Source: Xanthobacteraceae bacterium (lineage in GTDB: Bacteria; Pseudomonadota; Alphaproteobacteria; Rhizobiales; Xanthobacteraceae). From it: a stretch of DNA of 64,000 bases. Below are positions 38,818-47,474 of the stretch, piece after piece. A model generated the notes under the pieces. That model was not told the DNA's origin. It worked only from the letters and a program-made list of their open reading frames with translations, and searched no databases. The stretch spans positions 682,001 through 746,000 of the forward strand of contig JAHBZE010000002.1 in NCBI GenBank assembly GCA_019635585.1, in the 5' to 3' direction. Position 1 is the first letter of the stretch; each line of letters starts with the position of its first letter. The translations under genes and the position numbers were made by a program.

Positions 38818-38865
38818 GAGCATGATCTTTTCCGAAAACCGCTCACACTTTTCGGGATCATGCTC
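38818..38865. repeat. REP-like palindromic intergenic repeat
   Basis: GAGCATGATC at the left end is the exact complement of GATCATGCTC at the right end, with inner TTTTCCGAAAA and CACTTTTCGGG parts. The sequence agrees with a dispersed palindrome I recognise from Bradyrhizobium, Rhodopseudomonas and Nitrobacter genomes. One copy is seen in this window, between the SDR gene and ilvC. Confidence 0.75.
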
Positions 38866-38872
38866 CAAAATG

Positions 38873-38899
38873 AAATCGCCGGGCGGTGCCCGGCGATTT
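38873..38899 (-). terminator. Terminator after ilvC
   Basis: AAATCGCCGGGC pairs perfectly with GCCCGGCGATTT across a three-base loop, starting six bases past the ilvC stop. T-rich sequence (TTTCATTTT) follows on the minus strand. Confidence 0.8.
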
Positions 38900-38904
38900 G
38901 AAAC

Positions 38905-39987
<1,083 letters not shown>

Positions 39988-40047
39988 CTAGGGGGCCGGG
40001 CCAAGGCCCGCAACCCCCGTAAAAGCATGGCTTTTGGCGTTCCGGCC

Positions 40048-40602
40048 TTACATGCTCTCCGGCCCGCGGGCGATCGCCGCGATGCCGGTGCGCGAGCACT
40101 CGATCAGGCCGAGCGGCTCCATCAGCAGCAGAAACTGGTCGATCTTGTCGGCCTTGCCGGTCAGTTCGAAAATGAAGCTCTCGGTGGTGGCGTCGATCAC
40201 CCGCGCGCGGAACGCGTCTGCGAGACGCAGTGCCTCGACGCGGTTGTCGCCTTTGCCCTTCACCTTGATCAGCGCAAGTTCGCGCTCCAGCGCGCGGCCG
40301 GTCTCGGTGAGATCGACCACGCGATGCACCGGCACGAGACGTTCGAGCTGATGCTTGATCTGCTCGATCACCATCGGCTTACCGGTAGTCGCGATCGTGA
40401 TGCGCGACAGATGCTTCTCATGCTCGGTCTCCGACACCGTGAGACTGTCGATGTTGTAGCCGCGGCCCGAGAACAGACCGATGACGCGCGCAAGCACGCC
40501 CGGCTCGTTGTCGACGAGCACGGAGAGCGTGCGGCGCTGTTCGCGCTCGTCGGTTTGCGCGGCGGGATAGTGCGAGGTGGTCGGGATGACTGCCATATTC
40601 AT
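40048..40602 (-). CDS. ilvN: Acetolactate synthase regulatory subunit
   Basis: A 184-residue small subunit. The ACT domain RTLSVLVDNEPGVLARVIGL followed by FSGRGYNIDSLTVSETE binds valine for feedback inhibition, and the C-terminal half (FELTGKADKIDQFLLLMEPL) is the typical ALS_ss_C domain. Its ATG shares one base with the ilvB stop (TAATG), so it is translationally coupled. The 39925-40047 gap to ilvC has a GC hairpin but no clear terminator. Confidence 0.95.
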   Translation of the reverse strand: MNMAVIPTTSHYPAAQTDEREQRRTLSVLVDNEPGVLARVIGLFSGRGYNIDSLTVSETEHEKHLSRITIATTGKPMVIEQIKHQLERLVPVHRVVDLTETGRALERELALIKVKGKGDNRVEALRLADAFRARVIDATTESFIFELTGKADKIDQFLLLMEPLGLIECSRTGIAAIARGPESM

Positions 40603-42362
40603 TACACCAACATCTTTCCTTCTTCGGTGACCGCCTCGCCGATGCTCTCGGCGGCGTCACCCAGGATCATTTCGTTATGCGCGCGGCCCGACGGGATCAT
40701 CGGGAAGCAGTTCTCGGCCTTATCGACGACGCAATCGAAGATCACCGGCTTGTCGACATTGATCATTTCCTTGATCGCGGCGTCGAGATCGCCGGGCTTC
40801 GCGCAGCGGATGCCGACCGCGTGATAAGCCTCCGCCAGCTTCACGAAGTCAGGAAGCGCGGCGGAATAGGATTCCGAATAGCGCCCCCCGTGCAGCAGTT
40901 CCTGCCACTGGCGCACCATGCCCATGTACTCGTTGTTCAGGATGAAGATCTTGATCGGCAGGCGATACTGCACCGCCGTCGAGATTTCCTGCATCGTCAT
41001 CAGGACCGAGGCTTCGCCGGCGACGTCGATCACCAGCGACTTCGGATGCGCCATCTGCACGCCGACCGCGGCCGGAATGCCGTAGCCCATGGTGCCGAGG
41101 CCGCCGGACGTCATCCAGCGGCGCGGCTCCTGAAAGTGCAGGTGCTGCGCGGCCCACATCTGATGCTGGCCGACCTCGGTCGTGATGTAGGTGTCGCGGT
41201 CCTTGGTCAGCTCGTAGAGACGCTCGACCGCATATTGCGGCTTGATCACGTCGCTCGACTTTTTATAGGCGAGCGATTTGCGAGCGCGCCACTTGTTGAT
41301 CTGCGTCCACCAATCCGCGAGCGCTTTCTTGTCCGGCTGCGCCGAAGACGTGCGCCACAGGCGAACCATGTCCTCCAGGACATGCGCGCAATCGCCGATG
41401 ATCGGGATATCGACCTTCACGTTCTTGTTGATCGAGGAGGCGTCGATGTCGACGTGGATCTTCTTCGAATGCGGTGCGAAGGCATCGAGCCGCCCAGTGA
41501 TGCGGTCGTCGAAGCGCGCGCCGATGCAGATCATCACGTCGCAATCGTGCATCGCCCAGTTCGCTTCGTAAGTGCCGTGCATACCGAGCATGCCGAGCCA
41601 CTGCGGGTCCGCCGCCGGATAGGCGCCGAGCCCCATCAGGGTCGAGGTGATCGGATAACCGGTCAGCTTCACGAGATCGCGCAACAAGACCGATGCTTCG
41701 TTGCCGGAATTGATGATGCCGCCGCCGGTGTAGAACACCGGACGCTTCGCGTTCTTCATCAGTTCGACCGCGGCCTGGATCTTGGCCATGTCGCCCTTGA
41801 GCTTCGGCTTGTAGGATTTGTGCTCGACGTTCTTCGCGCCGGTGTATTTGCCCTTTGCGAACTGAATGTCTTTCGGAATGTCGACCACGACCGGGCCCGG
41901 ACGGCCCGAGCCCGCGATGTAGAACGCTTCGTGCAGGATGCGCGAAAGATCGTTCACGTCTTTGACGAGATAATTGTGCTTGGTGCAGGGGCGCGTGATG
42001 CCGACGGTGTCGCATTCCTGAAAGGCGTCGTTGCCGATCAGATGCGTCGGCACCTGGCCGGTGATGACGACGACCGGGATCGAATCCATCAATGCGTCGG
42101 TCAGTCCCGTGACCGCGTTCGTAGCACCGGGACCCGAAGTGACGAGCACCGCGCCCACCTTGCCGGACGAACGCGCATAGCCTTCGGCGGCATGCACCGC
42201 GCCCTGCTCGTGGCGAACGAGAATGTGCTGCACGTCCTTCTGCTGGAACAGCGCGTCATAAATCGGAAGGACCGCGCCGCCGGGATACCCGAAGAGGTGC
42301 TTCACGCCCTGCTCGGCGAGCGCCTTCACCACCATTTCCGCGCCGGTCATTTCATTGCTCAT
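40602..42362 (-). CDS. ilvB: Acetolactate synthase catalytic subunit
   Basis: A 586-residue TPP enzyme making acetolactate or acetohydroxybutyrate. The TPP-activating glutamate is in VRHEQGAVHAAEGYARSSGK, the FAD/central domain follows, and the cofactor motif starts VIDVAGEASVLM and ends FILNNEYMGMVRQWQ. In that motif the usual Gly-Asp is Gly-Glu. The ATG at 42362 is chosen since GGAG lies seven bases before it, rather than the GTG four codons upstream. An Ile/Leu/Val leader peptide and terminator lie upstream. Confidence 0.95.
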   Translation of the reverse strand: MSNEMTGAEMVVKALAEQGVKHLFGYPGGAVLPIYDALFQQKDVQHILVRHEQGAVHAAEGYARSSGKVGAVLVTSGPGATNAVTGLTDALMDSIPVVVITGQVPTHLIGNDAFQECDTVGITRPCTKHNYLVKDVNDLSRILHEAFYIAGSGRPGPVVVDIPKDIQFAKGKYTGAKNVEHKSYKPKLKGDMAKIQAAVELMKNAKRPVFYTGGGIINSGNEASVLLRDLVKLTGYPITSTLMGLGAYPAADPQWLGMLGMHGTYEANWAMHDCDVMICIGARFDDRITGRLDAFAPHSKKIHVDIDASSINKNVKVDIPIIGDCAHVLEDMVRLWRTSSAQPDKKALADWWTQINKWRARKSLAYKKSSDVIKPQYAVERLYELTKDRDTYITTEVGQHQMWAAQHLHFQEPRRWMTSGGLGTMGYGIPAAVGVQMAHPKSLVIDVAGEASVLMTMQEISTAVQYRLPIKIFILNNEYMGMVRQWQELLHGGRYSESYSAALPDFVKLAEAYHAVGIRCAKPGDLDAAIKEMINVDKPVIFDCVVDKAENCFPMIPSGRAHNEMILGDAAESIGEAVTEEGKMLV

Positions 42363-42415
42363 CGTCCGCTCCACTACGTTCGTCTTCGTTGTTTCCGTGC
42401 TCGACCCTGAGAATC

Positions 42416-42441
42416 AAAAAGGGGCCCCGAAAGACCCCTTT
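42416..42441 (-). terminator. Attenuator terminator of ilvBN
   Basis: On the transcript AAAGGGG (42441-42435) pairs with CCCCTTT (42424-42418) and runs into five T's. It lies between the leader peptide and ilvB. A competing stem (42442-42448 with 42485-42491, GCGCACC/GGTGCGC) abuts it and reaches back into the leader ORF. Confidence 0.8.
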
Positions 42442-42469
42442 GCGCACCACCTCGTCATGCCCGGCTCTT

Positions 42470-42520
42470 TCAAGCCGTGCGGGGGGTGCGCCTTCCTACT
42501 ACGAGAATAATCTTGCTCAT
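42470..42520 (-). CDS. ilvB leader peptide
   Basis: A 16-residue ORF, MSKIILVVGRRTPRTA, with the run Ile-Ile-Leu-Val-Val at codons 4-8. It is followed by a classic hairpin-plus-T terminator and then ilvB. Size, residues and position fit a leader that senses all three branched-chain amino acids by ribosome stalling. The same kind of leader is known from comparative work on alphaproteobacterial ilv operons. Confidence 0.85.
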   Translation of the reverse strand: MSKIILVVGRRTPRTA

Positions 42521-42712
42521 GGGTATACTTTACAGTTCAAAAGTTGCGCGGACCCTAATGGCCCTCGCGAGCAGCGTCAAGCCTTTATGCGCCGGTGTTT
42601 TCCCGCCTGCAAGCCGAGATTAGTGGCGTCATTTCTCACGGGATTGTGGTCGGAGGCCGGTTCCGGCGGGCACGCGCCCGGCCTAGCTTGGCTCGACACG
42701 GAGCCAAGCGAT

Positions 42713-43567
42713 TTGCCCTTCCTGCGCGAGAAAAACGGGACCCTCTCCCCGCACAAGCTGATCGCTTTTACCGGCGCCTGCCTTCCGGCGCTGTACTTGC
42801 TCGGGCTCGCCATCAATCAGGATCTCGGCGCCCAGCCGCTGGTTGAATTGACCCACCAGACCGGTGAATGGTCGGTGCGGTTTCTGTTTCTTTCGCTCTG
42901 CATCACACCGGCGCGGCGGCTCTTCAACGCGCCGAAATTGATCTTCATGCGCCGTACGCTCGGCGTCGCCGCCTTCCTCTACGCTTTCGCGCATTTCCTT
43001 CTGTATGTGATCGACCAGAACTTCGCGCTCGGCACGGTCGCGCGCGAGATTGCGCTCAGGCTTTATCTGACCATCGGCTTCGCGGCACTCGTGATGCTGA
43101 CGGTGCTCGGGCTGACTTCGACCGACGGCATGATCCGCCGCATCGGCGGGCAGCGCTGGAACAAGCTGCACCGGCTGACGTACCTGATCGCCATACTCGC
43201 GGTCATTCACTTCATGATGCAGAAGAAGCTCAACATCTATGAGCCGACCTGGATGGCGGGCTTGCTCGCTTGGCTCTTGTTTTACCGCCTGGTGCAAAAA
43301 CGCGCGCGCGAAATCCGGCTTCCGCATTTGATCGGGCTCGTGATCGCGGCAACGTTGTTCACCGTCGCCGCCGAGGCGCTTTGGTATGGTTTGCTGACCG
43401 GCGTGAGCTGGCAGCGCGTGTTGCAGGCGAATCTGATGTTTCCGGATGCGGTGCGGCCTGCCTGGGTCGTGCTTTTCGTCACAGCCGGACTGACGATCGC
43501 TTCCGCGGTTGCACTGTGGCTTCGCCCGATGCGCAACACGCGGGAGAAGTTGCGGGCGGCGGAGTAG
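42713..43567 (+). CDS. MsrQ-like haem-binding membrane protein (ferric-reductase domain)
   Basis: About 284 residues with six to eight membrane helices. Histidines lie in helices as in the ferric-reductase/MsrQ family: VELTHQTGEWSVRFLFL, YAFAHFLLYVIDQ, KLHRLTYLIA and AVIHFMMQKKL; TSTDGMIRRIGGQRWNKLHR is the conserved MsrQ loop. Such proteins bind haem b and feed electrons to MsrP for methionine-sulfoxide repair; no msrP is nearby, so the role is open. The TTG at 42713 has GGAG upstream and matches homologue length; ATG at 42587 is an alternative. Confidence 0.82.
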   Translation: MPFLREKNGTLSPHKLIAFTGACLPALYLLGLAINQDLGAQPLVELTHQTGEWSVRFLFLSLCITPARRLFNAPKLIFMRRTLGVAAFLYAFAHFLLYVIDQNFALGTVAREIALRLYLTIGFAALVMLTVLGLTSTDGMIRRIGGQRWNKLHRLTYLIAILAVIHFMMQKKLNIYEPTWMAGLLAWLLFYRLVQKRAREIRLPHLIGLVIAATLFTVAAEALWYGLLTGVSWQRVLQANLMFPDAVRPAWVVLFVTAGLTIASAVALWLRPMRNTREKLRAAE

Positions 43568-43568
43568 C

Positions 43569-44483
43569 CTAGGCGAGAAGCTTCGCCAAAGCCGCATCCG
43601 GCTTCACCCACTGAAATTCCGGCAGTTGATTCCGGAACCACGTCTCCTGCCGCTTCGCATATTGCCGCGTGTCGCGCTTGCCCTGCGCCGCGGCTTCTTC
43701 CAGCGTCATCTCGCCGTTCAGGTATTTTATCAGCCACGGCACGCCATGCGCCTTCATCGCCGGCATACGCGGGTCGAGATTGCGCACCTTAAGCCGCGTC
43801 ACTTCGTCGAGCGCGCCTTCGATAAGCATCTTGTCGAAGCGCACATCAATCCGCTTCCCCAGCGCTTCGCGATCGGTTTCAAGAAAGATCGCCTGATAGT
43901 CGCCCGAATTAAGCACCGGCACGCCCGGCTCCTCGCGCCATTCGGCAAGTCCCCTGCCCGTCGCCTCTACGACTTCGAGCGCGCGCAAAATACGCTGCCG
44001 GTCCGACACGCGGATTTCAGCCGCCGTGCGCGGATCGCGCGCGGACAAAAGGGCGTGCAGCGCTTCATTCTCTTTCGTGTCGCCGAGGTCGCGGATTTGC
44101 TGCCGCACTTCCACCGAGACTTCCGGCACCGCCGACAGGCCTTTCAGAAGCGCACTGAAATAAAGTCCGGTGCCGCCGATCACGATGGCGGTTTTGCCGT
44201 CCGTGTGCGCAGCCGCGATTTCCGTCTCCGCCTCGCGCAGCCAGCGGCCGGCGGAATAAATCTCCTCGGCGCCGACATGCCCGTAGAGCCGGTGCGGCGC
44301 GCGGTTCATTTCCTCGTCGGTCGGCCGCGCGGTGATGATCCGCAGGTCACGATAGACCTGCATGGAATCGGCGTTGATGATCACTCCACCCGTTCGCGCA
44401 GCAAGCTCCAGCGCCAGCGCGGACTTGCCGCTCGCCGTCGGCCCTGCAATAAGCACCGCGCTTTTCACATTCATGGCGTCCAT
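43569..44483 (-). CDS. miaA: tRNA dimethylallyltransferase
   Basis: A 304-residue enzyme that prenylates A37 of tRNAs reading UNN codons. The P-loop is VLIAGPTASGKSALALELA, followed by INADSMQVYRDLRIITARPT, IVIGGTGLYFSALLKGLS and the C-terminal KRQETWFRNQLPEFQWV, all diagnostic. The start at 44483 (or 44474, MNVKSAV) abuts or overlaps the start of the divergent serB, so each promoter must lie within the other gene. It converges on the MsrQ-like gene with one base between stops. Confidence 0.95.
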   Translation of the reverse strand: MDAMNVKSAVLIAGPTASGKSALALELAARTGGVIINADSMQVYRDLRIITARPTDEEMNRAPHRLYGHVGAEEIYSAGRWLREAETEIAAAHTDGKTAIVIGGTGLYFSALLKGLSAVPEVSVEVRQQIRDLGDTKENEALHALLSARDPRTAAEIRVSDRQRILRALEVVEATGRGLAEWREEPGVPVLNSGDYQAIFLETDREALGKRIDVRFDKMLIEGALDEVTRLKVRNLDPRMPAMKAHGVPWLIKYLNGEMTLEEAAAQGKRDTRQYAKRQETWFRNQLPEFQWVKPDAALAKLLA

Positions 44484-45363
44484 GTCTCACGTCGCGACCC
44501 TCGTTAGCAATCCCGTTCGCCCTGCGGTCGATGCCGCGGCGATTGCGAAGGCGCGCGCGCTCTTGCCCAATGCGATTTCCGAAACGGTACTGAAGCCGGG
44601 GATTGCCGCTGATATCCTCTTCGCGCCCGGCCCGGACGCAAAGGAGCACGAACTAAGCGATCTCGTCCGCGCGGCCCTCGCGCCTGCGCCGGTCGATATC
44701 GTGGTGCAGGAAACCGCGTTCCGCCGGAAGAAGCTGTTCGTCGCCGACATGGATTCGACCATGATCGACCAGGAGTGCATCGACGAGCTTGCCGACTATG
44801 TGGGCCTGAAGGCGCATGTCGCAGCGATCACCGAGCGCGCGATGCGGGGCGAACTTCCGTTCGAGCCAGCCTTGCGCGAGCGCGTGGCACTCCTGAAAGA
44901 CCTGCCGCTTTCGGTAATCGAGGAGACTATCCGTGCGAAAATTACGCTCGCCGCCGGTGGCAAGGAACTGATCTCCGCGCTCAAGGCCAACAGCGTCTAC
45001 ACTTGCCTGGTCTCCGGAGGCTTCACGCTATTTACGAACGTGATCGCGGAGAAACTCGGCTTCGACGAGAACCGCGCGAACGAACTGCTGCTCGAAGACG
45101 GCAAGCTCACAGGCAAGGTGAAGGAACCGATCCTCGGCCGCGCTGCGAAGCTCGCGACCTTGCAGGAACTCACTTCGCGGCTCGGGATCCGTCCGGAAGA
45201 AACCATCGCGATCGGCGACGGCGCCAACGACCTCGACATGATCACAGCGGCCGGCTTGGGCGTCGCGATCCATGCGAAGCCCGCGGTCGCAGCCACAGCG
45301 CAGGCGCGCATCGACCACGCCGATTTGAGCGCGATTATCTATTGCGGGGGTTTCTCCGCCTAG
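44482..45363 (+). CDS. serB: Phosphoserine phosphatase
   Basis: A 293-residue HAD enzyme, the last step of serine synthesis. Motif I is VADMDSTMIDQECIDELADY (nucleophile Asp), motif II is CLVSGGFTLFTN, and motifs III/IV are KVKEPILGRAAK and IAIGDGANDLDMITAAGLGV. The N-terminal 70 residues match the alphaproteobacterial SerB extension. The start MSHVATLVSNP is chosen by similarity to homologues; no good ribosome site precedes it. Its stop overlaps the convergent kinase gene by four bases. Confidence 0.94.
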   Translation: MSHVATLVSNPVRPAVDAAAIAKARALLPNAISETVLKPGIAADILFAPGPDAKEHELSDLVRAALAPAPVDIVVQETAFRRKKLFVADMDSTMIDQECIDELADYVGLKAHVAAITERAMRGELPFEPALRERVALLKDLPLSVIEETIRAKITLAAGGKELISALKANSVYTCLVSGGFTLFTNVIAEKLGFDENRANELLLEDGKLTGKVKEPILGRAAKLATLQELTSRLGIRPEETIAIGDGANDLDMITAAGLGVAIHAKPAVAATAQARIDHADLSAIIYCGGFSA

Positions 45364-47474
45364 CCGCCGAGACGGCGAAGGCCCTGCTGGCTGAGCGGCC
45401 GGTTCGGCTCGCGGGCCAGCGCCGCGCGGAAGTCCGCGAGCGCCTCTGTGCGGTTGCCGAGTTTCTCAAATATCTGCCCGCGCTTCTCGTAGTCGGCGGC
45501 GAAAACGGTTTTCGCATCACGGATGATCGCGTCGAAATCGGCGCGGGCGCGGTTGAGGTCGTCGATACGTGTCGCGGCACTCGTCTCTGCGCGATTGATG
45601 TAAACGTCCGCGCGCTCGCGATAATAATCGAAATCGGCGGGCGCAAGCCGTATCGCGACCGCGTAATCGTTGAGCGCCCGTCCGTAATCGTTGCGGCTGG
45701 CATGCGCCTGCCCCCGCCGCGCGTAATAATATGCCGAGGTCGGGTCGAGCCGGATGGCGTCCGAGAAATCGGCGATGGCCGAGACGTAATCCTTCTTCCA
45801 CATATTGGTGCGCCCGCGCTCGCCGTAATAGACCGCGCGCGTGGGGTCGAGCTTGATCGCCTGCGTCTGGTCGATGATCGCGCGGTCGTATTCGCTTGCG
45901 AACCAGTAGGCCGTGCCGCGCAGGCTGTAGTTCAGCGCGACATTCGGCTCGAGACGGATCACCTCGGAAAGGTCTTCGATCTGTTCCTGATAGTGGCGCA
46001 GCACACCGTGGCTCCGCGCCCGTCCTTTAAGCGCAGCAAGCCGAGTGACGCTATCGCTTCCGGCGAGTTTGAGTGTCTCGGTGTAACCCGCGATTGCCTG
46101 CGCATGATTGCCGTCCCTCGCGAATTTGTCGGCGCGATCGAGCGCCGCCCGCGCGGTCGCGCTCGGCGGCAGGTTATTATTGTTGGTATTGTTGTTCGTG
46201 TTGGTATTGGTGTTGGTATTCGTATTGTTGTTGACGCTGTAGTTCGTTATCCGCCCGCGGCTCGAGGCGATGAGCACGCCTGCGACGACCACGACCGCGG
46301 TCACAATGGCGGCAATGCCGATCCACGAACTCCGCGACCGGGTAGACGTTACTGCCGCTTCCGAAGTATGCGCTTTGGCAGGGGGCGTTTCGGCAGGCTG
46401 TGCGGATTGCAGGCGCGTAGCCAGCTCGTTATCGACCAAATTGGTCGCAGCGAACGACGCATCCTGAGGCATAGATGCTTTCGCGCCCGGACCCGAAAAT
46501 CCCGGTGTCGGCATCGGCTCGACCTTCACCGTCTCGACCGGTTTGATGACGGCTGTCTGCCCGCCCTCGTCGTGCAATCCCTGGCGGAATTCGGCGATGC
46601 TCATGGGCCGGTTCGCGGGCTTCAGCGAAAGCGAGCGGTCGATCGTGTCGATCGCGGATTTCGGCAGCGAAATGCGCGCCGCCTGCGCCACGGACACATA
46701 TGAATCAGCGCCCTTGAGAATAAGATCGTTCTTGCGCTTGTCGGCATCGACCGGCGGACGGCCGGTTACGGCGCGGTAAAGCACCGCGCCGAGCGCATAG
46801 ACATCGGCGCGCGGATCGAGCTGCGCTTCGTCGTCGAGTTGTTCCGGCGGCGAATAATGTTGCTTCGCGACACCATAGCTGCGGCCCGAGGCGGCGCGCG
46901 TCTGCGCCGTCTGCGCGATAATCTTGATCGCGCCGAAGTCGATCAGCATCGGCCGCCCATCTTTGCGGATCATGATGTTGTCGGGTGCGATGTCGCGATG
47001 GATGAATTTCCGCGAATGGACGTATTCCAGCGCGTCGCAGATCGGATCGAGCACCGTGCGCATTTCGCCGAAGGTCAGCGCATCGCCTTTGTCGCGGAGC
47101 CACTGTTCCAGCGTCTCGCCCTCGACCTGCTCCATGAACATGTAGCCGGTTTCGTTCGCGGGAACGTAATTCAGGACATCCACGATGTTCGGGTGTCTGA
47201 ACTCGCAAAGCTCTGTGGTTGAACGCCGGAAACGGTCGAGCGCCCAGGCTACGACATCCGTATCGTCGCGCGAGAATACCACCTGCGTCGCGTTTTCGCG
47301 GGAAGCGATGCCGCGCGGGAAGAACTCCTTGATCGCCGCGCGCCGCCGCGTGACCGGATTGAAACCTTCGTAAGTGATACCGAAACCGCCGACGCCGAGC
47401 ACACGCACGATCTCGTAGCCGGAAATCTGTGTTCCGATCGGAAGCGCGAAGGGATACTGTGGCTGTTCGCTCAC
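45360..47474 (-). CDS. Membrane Ser/Thr kinase with TPR domain (second of tandem pair)
   Basis: A 704-residue protein. The kinase domain (about 18-285) has Gly loop VLGVGGFGITYEG, Lys in AAIKEFFPRG, catalytic loop HRDIAPDN and IDFGAIK. A low-complexity linker, one membrane helix (WIGIAAIVTAVVVVAGVLIA, about 386-405), an Asn/Thr repeat and five or so TPR units (about 445-690) follow. The catalytic loop has Ala where most Ser/Thr kinases have Lys. The kinase should be cytoplasmic and the TPRs periplasmic. GTG start overlaps the upstream kinase stop (GTGA). Substrates are unknown. Confidence 0.88.
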   Translation of the reverse strand: MSEQPQYPFALPIGTQISGYEIVRVLGVGGFGITYEGFNPVTRRRAAIKEFFPRGIASRENATQVVFSRDDTDVVAWALDRFRRSTTELCEFRHPNIVDVLNYVPANETGYMFMEQVEGETLEQWLRDKGDALTFGEMRTVLDPICDALEYVHSRKFIHRDIAPDNIMIRKDGRPMLIDFGAIKIIAQTAQTRAASGRSYGVAKQHYSPPEQLDDEAQLDPRADVYALGAVLYRAVTGRPPVDADKRKNDLILKGADSYVSVAQAARISLPKSAIDTIDRSLSLKPANRPMSIAEFRQGLHDEGGQTAVIKPVETVKVEPMPTPGFSGPGAKASMPQDASFAATNLVDNELATRLQSAQPAETPPAKAHTSEAAVTSTRSRSSWIGIAAIVTAVVVVAGVLIASSRGRITNYSVNNNTNTNTNTNTNNNTNNNNLPPSATARAALDRADKFARDGNHAQAIAGYTETLKLAGSDSVTRLAALKGRARSHGVLRHYQEQIEDLSEVIRLEPNVALNYSLRGTAYWFASEYDRAIIDQTQAIKLDPTRAVYYGERGRTNMWKKDYVSAIADFSDAIRLDPTSAYYYARRGQAHASRNDYGRALNDYAVAIRLAPADFDYYRERADVYINRAETSAATRIDDLNRARADFDAIIRDAKTVFAADYEKRGQIFEKLGNRTEALADFRAALAREPNRPLSQQGLRRLGG
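46172..46235. repeat. Asn/Thr simple-repeat tract in kinase gene
   Basis: On the minus strand this is a run of AAC/AAT/ACC codons encoding alternating Asn and Thr (VNNNTNTNTNT and more), between the membrane helix and the TPRs. Near-repeats of ATTGGT/GTTGTT units make it prone to length change. Confidence 0.75.

Noticed and set aside
39991-40018. GC-rich hairpin between ilvN and ilvC as a terminator
   Set aside because: No T-run follows on either strand, so function is not supported.
40677-42410. 577-codon open frame antisense to ilvB
   Set aside because: Shadow of the acetolactate synthase gene; composition is Arg/Asp/His-rich and without domain motifs.
46172-46235. Possible CRISPR or tandem-repeat array
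   Set aside because: Short in-frame Asn/Thr codon repeats inside a gene, without spacers; no CRISPR-like repeats or cas genes occur in the window.
44775-46703. 642-codon plus-strand frame across serB and the kinase gene
   Set aside because: It is out of frame with serB and antisense to the kinase-TPR gene, both of which have clear motifs.
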